Source: Deltaproteobacteria bacterium (lineage in GTDB: Bacteria > Desulfobacterota > GWC2-55-46). From it: a DNA stretch of 20,034 nt. The translations under genes and the position numbers were made by a program. The stretch covers positions 1-20,034 of the forward strand of contig JACRCJ010000075.1 in NCBI GenBank assembly GCA_016219075.1, in the 5' to 3' direction. The notes beneath the pieces were generated by a model, which was not told the DNA's origin, made no database searches, and saw nothing but the letters and a program-made list of their open reading frames with translations. Positions 15,491 to 20,034 of this stretch are shown here, one piece after another. Each line of letters opens with the position of its first letter. Within the stretch, counting starts at the first letter, position 1.

Positions 15491-16881
15491 TTGTTGTTCA
15501 GGTGGCTGGTCAGCCCGTGCTTTTTTATGAGGTCGTAGAGCGTGGGCCTGCTCACGCCGAGTTCCTCGGCGGTCTTGGAGATATTTCCCCTGTTCCTCTC
15601 TATGGCGGACCTGACGCTTTCGATCTCGACCCTGTCCCTTAGATCCTTGAGTGTCACGGGCTTATCATTCGGGTTATGGACGAATATCCTTTTTGTCTCC
15701 GGCTTTTCGGTAAAGCCCATGTCATTGGGCTCTATCATGTGGGAGTCGGACATTATAACGGCCCTCTGGATCCTGTTCTCAAGCTCGCGGATGTTGCCTG
15801 GCCAGTCGTAGGTCTCGATGAACTCGACCGTAGCCAGGCTGAAGCCCTTCGATTTCTTTCCCACCGTCTCGCTGAACCTGGTGAGAAAGAGGTTTGAAAG
15901 GAGCATTATGTCCTCTCCCCGCTCCCTCAGGGGCGGCAGATTGATGGTTATCACCCCGAGTCTGTAGTAGAGGTCCTCTCTGAAGGCCCTCTCCTGTATG
16001 GCCTTTGCCATGTCGATGTTCGTCGCGGCCAGTATCCTCGCGTCCACCTGGATATCGTCCCTGCCCCCGACCCTCTGGATGGTCTTCTCCTGCAGGAACC
16101 GGAGGATCTTCACCTGGAGGTTCGCCGGAAGCTCCCCTATCTCGTCAAGGAAAAGGGTCCCCTTGTGGGCGTACTCGACCTTGCCCATCACCTGCGCATG
16201 GGCCCCGGTGTAGGCACCCTTTTCGTGGCCGAAAAGCTCGGACTCAAGGAGGTTTTCAGGTATGGCGCCGCAGTTTATCGGTACGAATGGGCCGTCCTTC
16301 CTCATGCTCATCGAGTGTATGGCCCTCGATACAAGCTCTTTACCGGTGCCGCTTTCGCCTGTTATGAGAACCGATACGTCCGTGGAGGCGATCTTTCTTA
16401 TCGTTGAGCCGACTTCAAGCATCTTCGGGCACTGGCCCATCATCTGGGCGCCGGAGGCGTTCTTCTCGATGAGAGCCAGGTGAAGCTTCCTGTTCTCCTC
16501 CTCTATGTCGTAGAGATGGAAGGCTCTTTTTATGACTACCTTTATCTCGTTGGGGTCAATGGGCTTCTGGTAAAAGTCATAGGCCCCCATCTTGACGGCC
16601 TTAAGAGTGTTCTCCCTCTCGTCGTTGCCGGATATGATTATGACCTTCGTCGAGCTTCTCTCCGTCAATACCGCCTCAAGGCATTTAAACCCTTCTTCAG
16701 TGCCTTCCGGCTGAGGCGGCAACCCCAGATCAAGGGTCACCACCTTGGGCTGATGTGTCTTGAAAAGAGAGGCGCCCTCTTTCCCGTCCCCCGCGGTCAG
16801 GACCTTATAGTCCTTGGCCAGCGCCCACTTGAGCTGCTTTCTTATCTCTTCGTTGTCGTCAATAATTAACAGTTTTTCCAT
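15487..16881 (-). CDS. prsR: PEP-CTERM-system sigma-54 response regulator PrsR
   Basis: A 464-residue NtrC-type regulator. An N-terminal receiver domain has the phosphoacceptor Asp51 in VVTLDLGLP. A sigma-54 AAA+ domain follows (Walker A GESGTGKE, the sigma-54 contact loop as GAYTGA, Walker B GTLFLDEIGEL, RLGVITINLPPLRERGEDI). The C-terminal Fis-type helix-turn-helix is NISKTAEELGVSRPTLYDLI. PrsR proteins are known to work with PrsK and sigma-54 to switch on PEP-CTERM protein and exopolysaccharide genes. The start overlaps the end of prsK by 23 bp, so the two are translationally coupled as a two-component pair. The ribosome site is weak, in keeping with coupling. The name rests on the architecture plus the PrsK/EpsI/exosortase neighbours; the target promoters are not in view. 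Confidence 0.9.
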   Translation of the reverse strand: MEKLLIIDDNEEIRKQLKWALAKDYKVLTAGDGKEGASLFKTHQPKVVTLDLGLPPQPEGTEEGFKCLEAVLTERSSTKVIIISGNDERENTLKAVKMGAYDFYQKPIDPNEIKVVIKRAFHLYDIEEENRKLHLALIEKNASGAQMMGQCPKMLEVGSTIRKIASTDVSVLITGESGTGKELVSRAIHSMSMRKDGPFVPINCGAIPENLLESELFGHEKGAYTGAHAQVMGKVEYAHKGTLFLDEIGELPANLQVKILRFLQEKTIQRVGGRDDIQVDARILAATNIDMAKAIQERAFREDLYYRLGVITINLPPLRERGEDIMLLSNLFLTRFSETVGKKSKGFSLATVEFIETYDWPGNIRELENRIQRAVIMSDSHMIEPNDMGFTEKPETKRIFVHNPNDKPVTLKDLRDRVEIESVRSAIERNRGNISKTAEELGVSRPTLYDLIKKHGLTSHLNNN

Positions 16882-18943
16882 TCGGGGCCACCATTGATGA
16901 TGATAAGATTATTGTGAACTCTGAGCCCTTTCCGGGGATGCTTGCAACCTCTATGGTGCCCCCGTGTGCCTCGACTATCTGCTTGCACTGGTACAGGCCA
17001 ATACCCAGGCCCTTGCTCTTTGTCGTCCTGAAAGGCTTGAAGAGGTGGTTGTTGATAAACTCCTCGGCCATCCCGCACCCGTTGTCGCTGACCGTTACAA
17101 AAATACGGCCCTCCTGAACGCCCGTGGTAACTTTTACGAGGCCGTCCTTCTTTATGGCGTCTATGGCGTTTAAGATCAGGTTCAATATTACCTTCTTTAT
17201 CTCCTCGGCGTCCACCAAGATGTTAACCGAAGTCCCCTCGCAGACGATCTCCGCCCCTGGTTTTGATTTGAGGACCTCCCCGACTGTGTCCCTGACGAGG
17301 ACGAGCATGTCGGCCGGAACGGCGTTCAATGTCTGCTTTTCGGGTATGGTCCTGAGTCTCTGTATGAGGTTTTTCATCTTGGTCAAGGTATTTCTTGTGG
17401 CCTCTATCATGTCGTTCTGAAACTCCGGGTCCCCGATATAATCCTCGGCGTTGTCAAGCAGAAGCGAAAGCGTCGAGGCGAGGTTTTTGAGGTCATGTAT
17501 CACAAACGACGATATCCTGGCAACGGCGGTAATCTCCCTTGTCTCGGCAAGCTCCTCGGAGAGCCTGAAATTAACGATCGACAGGGCAGCCTGCTTCGCG
17601 AGCGTTTTCATGAGATCGTAGTCCTCGTAAATGAACTCCTCCGGGGCGAGCTGCTCTCCCAAGACAACGACCGCCTCAACGCTCCCGTTCGCCGTAAGGG
17701 GCACTACGAGCATCGCGCCTGATTTGCGCATGAAAGAGGCCTCGCCTTCAGTGGGGTTGTACTCCCAGTCATGGGGATTTAAGACCCTGCTGCGCTCGGT
17801 AAAGTATAAGTTCAGCTCTCGGGAAACCTCAAGCTCGCCCGCCCCAGAGGGCATCTCGCGGTTCGCGGCAAGCCTGTAGCTTTTGACCTGACTGTTCAGC
17901 AGATACAGGGAAGCGCCCTTGAGGCCGAAAACGCTCATGTATGTGGCGAGTATCTCGTCATTGATGTCTTTACCGGTCCTGCAGAGCGCGAGCCTTTCCG
18001 TGAAATTGAGCCACTCCGTCCTGTAGTCGTGTTTCTGGGCGTAGAAGTGCTTGTTTATAATGACCTTCGCCCTTCTTCTCATCTGTTCGGAAAAAAGAAA
18101 GGCCAGCATCATTATCCCCGAGAGGAAGCCGATGAATATGGCGATGTTCCTGCTGAACGAAACTCCGAAGTACTTCATCCCCTCGCCTATGAGCCCGAGG
18201 GCCAGCAGATAAACCCCTACCAGAAGAAGCGTAAGCGACCTATAGAGTATGTACCTCGATACGGCCACCCTTACCCCGTTACCCCTCAGGAGTTTCGAAT
18301 ATCCCACAAGGAAGGAGGCTATTATAAAGACCCCGGACCTTACGGTCACAAGGTTCATGTTTATCGTCCTGTACAGAAGCCCCTGGCTGAAATAGAATAT
18401 GAGGACCGCCAGGATTCCCGAGAGGCCAATCACCTCGAACTTCATCCTCCACCTGTCCGCCCCGGATGTGGAAGAGAACGTCGCCTCCAGGTTCATCAGG
18501 GCCACGACGCAGTAGACCATGAGGCTCATGTAAAACCAGTACCCGATGTTACCCAGAAAGAGCATCTTTTCAGTCTGCATGTCCGGGGCGTAGAAAAATT
18601 CTCCGAGCGGGAACTTGAATACCGCTACGGGAAACAGGGCCGACAGCGCAAAAAGGGCCCACCAGACCGGCGAAACCGACCTGGAGGCGTTTTTACGCGC
18701 ATAGGTGATGCTGAAAAAGAGGAAAGTCGCGGGAAGGAAGGACTCGCATAATACGGCGCCCCACCTGTATAGAAGCGGGTCCGGGAGATTAAGGGACAAC
18801 CGGTCCAGCCCTTCTATCGCGGCAAGGAGAAATGCAGAGACGGCCAGGGCGATATTCGCCGCTGTCCTGCCCTTATAGACGCTAAAGGCCGAAAGGGCAA
18901 GAAATATCAGGACCGCTATCGTGGATAGTGCCAGACCTAACAT
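16859..18943 (-). CDS. prsK: PEP-CTERM-system sensor histidine kinase PrsK
   Basis: A 694-residue membrane histidine kinase. Residues 1 to about 290 hold roughly eight hydrophobic helices. About 310-460 looks like a GAF domain (LYLLNSQVKSYRLAA to LGEQLAPEEF). The kinase core has the phosphorylated His483 in SFVIHDLKNLASTLSLL, an N-box with LILNAIDAI, VSDNGCGM and GLGIGLY. The multi-helix membrane part plus GAF plus HisKA layout is that of PrsK, the cognate kinase of PrsR; the ligand sensed is unknown. It starts seven bases after the epsI stop, with a CGGAG site inside the end of that gene, and overlaps prsR at its 3' end. All four right-end genes are thus one transcription unit. Confidence 0.9.
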   Translation of the reverse strand: MLGLALSTIAVLIFLALSAFSVYKGRTAANIALAVSAFLLAAIEGLDRLSLNLPDPLLYRWGAVLCESFLPATFLFFSITYARKNASRSVSPVWWALFALSALFPVAVFKFPLGEFFYAPDMQTEKMLFLGNIGYWFYMSLMVYCVVALMNLEATFSSTSGADRWRMKFEVIGLSGILAVLIFYFSQGLLYRTINMNLVTVRSGVFIIASFLVGYSKLLRGNGVRVAVSRYILYRSLTLLLVGVYLLALGLIGEGMKYFGVSFSRNIAIFIGFLSGIMMLAFLFSEQMRRRAKVIINKHFYAQKHDYRTEWLNFTERLALCRTGKDINDEILATYMSVFGLKGASLYLLNSQVKSYRLAANREMPSGAGELEVSRELNLYFTERSRVLNPHDWEYNPTEGEASFMRKSGAMLVVPLTANGSVEAVVVLGEQLAPEEFIYEDYDLMKTLAKQAALSIVNFRLSEELAETREITAVARISSFVIHDLKNLASTLSLLLDNAEDYIGDPEFQNDMIEATRNTLTKMKNLIQRLRTIPEKQTLNAVPADMLVLVRDTVGEVLKSKPGAEIVCEGTSVNILVDAEEIKKVILNLILNAIDAIKKDGLVKVTTGVQEGRIFVTVSDNGCGMAEEFINNHLFKPFRTTKSKGLGIGLYQCKQIVEAHGGTIEVASIPGKGSEFTIILSSSMVAPNGKTVNY

Positions 18944-18950
18944 AACGGGG

Positions 18951-19577
18951 CTACTCCGGTAAATATTCCTTTAGAGTCGGGAGAAAATCCTTCATAAAAC
19001 CATTCATTATGTATACCGTATCTTCGACCTTCACGGTGACAGGGGCCGAAATCCTCACAAAGGCGGCGTCGTTCCTGCGGTACCTGACGGAATTCAGGAA
19101 CCTGTAAAGCCTGAGCTTGTATTCGTCCGTGATGTAGGCGCCCTTCATCTGGTACCAGTAGATGAAGACCTCCTCCTGGCTGTCTTTCCTGTAAACGGCC
19201 TGGACGAAGTTCACCCTTCCGAAGCCTTCGACGTCCATGGACCCCGTTTTTTCGGATTCCTTTATCCAGCCGGCCGCCGGAAGGCAGAGCTTGGGCGAGT
19301 GTATCTGGGCACCCCCTCTCTGCGTGCCGTAATAGCCTATGTAGAGGGAAACGCCGTCGTTACCCTTCCTGTAGTCCCTCATCATGTACTCGCTCATCTT
19401 GAGAACGTCTATCGCCCTGGCATCGAGGAGGCTTGTTCTCCCGCTCCATCCGTTCCATCTAAGGGGGAATTCAGCGAACCCCTTTCTCAGTGGAACCGAA
19501 TCCATGAAGGGGAAAAGCGTAAGATAAAGGACTAAGGCCGCCACAAGGGCGGAGATTATGATCAGTCTTTTGTTCAT
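18951..19577 (-). CDS. epsI: Exosortase-associated EpsI-family protein
   Basis: A 208-residue EpsI (DUF3485) protein. One N-terminal membrane anchor (LIIISALVAALVLYLTLFPF) is followed by an exported domain with the family hallmark IHSPKLCLPAAGW (His93, Cys98) and the later FIYWYQMKGAYITDEYKLRL stretch. EpsI occurs as a separate protein or as a C-terminal extension of exosortases. It is tied to export and assembly of exopolysaccharide and PEP-CTERM proteins, but its biochemical action is not known. It starts four bases after the exosortase stop, with AGAAGG in the end of that gene as ribosome site, so the two are translated together. prsK follows after seven bases. Family call is secure. Confidence 0.9.
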   Translation of the reverse strand: MNKRLIIISALVAALVLYLTLFPFMDSVPLRKGFAEFPLRWNGWSGRTSLLDARAIDVLKMSEYMMRDYRKGNDGVSLYIGYYGTQRGGAQIHSPKLCLPAAGWIKESEKTGSMDVEGFGRVNFVQAVYRKDSQEEVFIYWYQMKGAYITDEYKLRLYRFLNSVRYRRNDAAFVRISAPVTVKVEDTVYIMNGFMKDFLPTLKEYLPE

Positions 19578-19581
19578 TTCC

Positions 19582-20034
19582 TTACCTTCTCTTTGTCGTT
19601 TGATTATCAGGCTGTTTATCCCTGCCCCCGAGCTTACCGAGGGTAAAGGCCGACAGAATAAGCATCACGATGGCGACCCCGAAGATCACGAGGCCCGCGA
19701 ACTCATGGAAGAAGCCCTCGGCCACGGACGGGCCGAACCGGCTGGCAAGCATCCCTGTGCCTATCACCCTTATCGAGTTTGCGACAAGCGCGATGGGTAT
19801 GGCCATGAGAACCAGTACGATCTTTTTTACCGAGCCCCTCTGTGTAAAATACGCAAGGGCCGTAGACAGGGCCAGTAGCGACATGATAGACCTTATGCCG
19901 CTGCACGCGTCCGCTACCTCAAGGGTCGTAGTCGTGAGCACGATTATGTTACCCTCCCTCATGACAGGTATCCCTATGAGCTTAAGGAAGCCCACCGAGT
20001 ACTGGGTGACAAGAAGCTTCAATGGGAACGCAAC
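19582..20034 (-). CDS. Exosortase, C-terminal part (cut by window end)
   Basis: The last ~150 residues of an exosortase, a polytopic membrane cysteine transpeptidase that sorts PEP-CTERM proteins to the cell surface. The catalytic triad is visible: Cys in EVADACSGIRS, Arg in PIALVANSIRVIGTGML and His in GFFHEFAGL. These are all in hydrophobic, membrane-embedded context. The frame is open through the right edge of the window (VAFPL before KLLVTQYS), so the TTG at 20022 is not the real start and the N-terminal half lies outside. Linkage to EpsI, PrsK and PrsR points to the XrtA class. No PEP-CTERM substrate or glycosyltransferase is present in the window; they would be expected further right. 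Confidence 0.88.
   Translation of the reverse strand, partial: VAFPLKLLVTQYSVGFLKLIGIPVMREGNIIVLTTTTLEVADACSGIRSIMSLLALSTALAYFTQRGSVKKIVLVLMAIPIALVANSIRVIGTGMLASRFGPSVAEGFFHEFAGLVIFGVAIVMLILSAFTLGKLGGRDKQPDNQTTKRR

Overview
The window reads as chromosomal DNA of a GC-rich Gram-negative bacterium. AGG is heavily used for Arg and ATA for Ile. Most genes have clear AGGAGG-type ribosome sites. An exosortase/EpsI/PrsK/PrsR cluster and a K+-independent proton pyrophosphatase are present. This suggests an anaerobic lineage of the Desulfobacterota/Nitrospirota kind, but that is inference, because no rRNA or other marker gene is present.

Layout: (1) 1-1345 has no convincing gene and is a mosaic of shuffled 70-210 bp repeat modules joined by a recurring palindromic GGCGYACGG motif. 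(2) 1345-4726, minus strand: a terminator, a small TPR protein, and an Hsp70-family ATPase with about eight ~40-residue helical repeats at its N-terminus. (3) 5031-8382, minus strand: a compact four-gene operon. It encodes a Ycf46-like AAA+ ATPase fused to a complete FtsH-type (M41) zinc protease domain, a Ycf35-like DUF1257 protein, a 59-residue DUF2997-like protein and a small NrdG-like radical SAM protein. (4) 8611-11482: a DedA membrane protein (plus) converging on the proton pyrophosphatase HppA (minus) across a shared bidirectional terminator. (5) 11942-14297: a SprT-like metalloprotease (minus) divergent from a UDP-sugar 6-dehydrogenase (plus). (6) 14468-15301: a patatin-like lipase (plus). 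(7) 15487-20034, minus strand: an exosortase (cut by the window end), EpsI, the sensor kinase PrsK and the sigma-54 activator PrsR, tightly packed in that order.

Two functional themes stand out. The right end belongs to an exopolysaccharide/PEP-CTERM protein-sorting locus, to which the nucleotide-sugar dehydrogenase probably contributes precursors. The left-centre is a poorly understood set of chaperone, AAA protease and radical SAM genes related to the cyanobacterial/plastid Ycf46-Ycf35 pair. It looks like a protein maturation or quality-control system whose substrate is unknown, and it is the most interesting part of the window.
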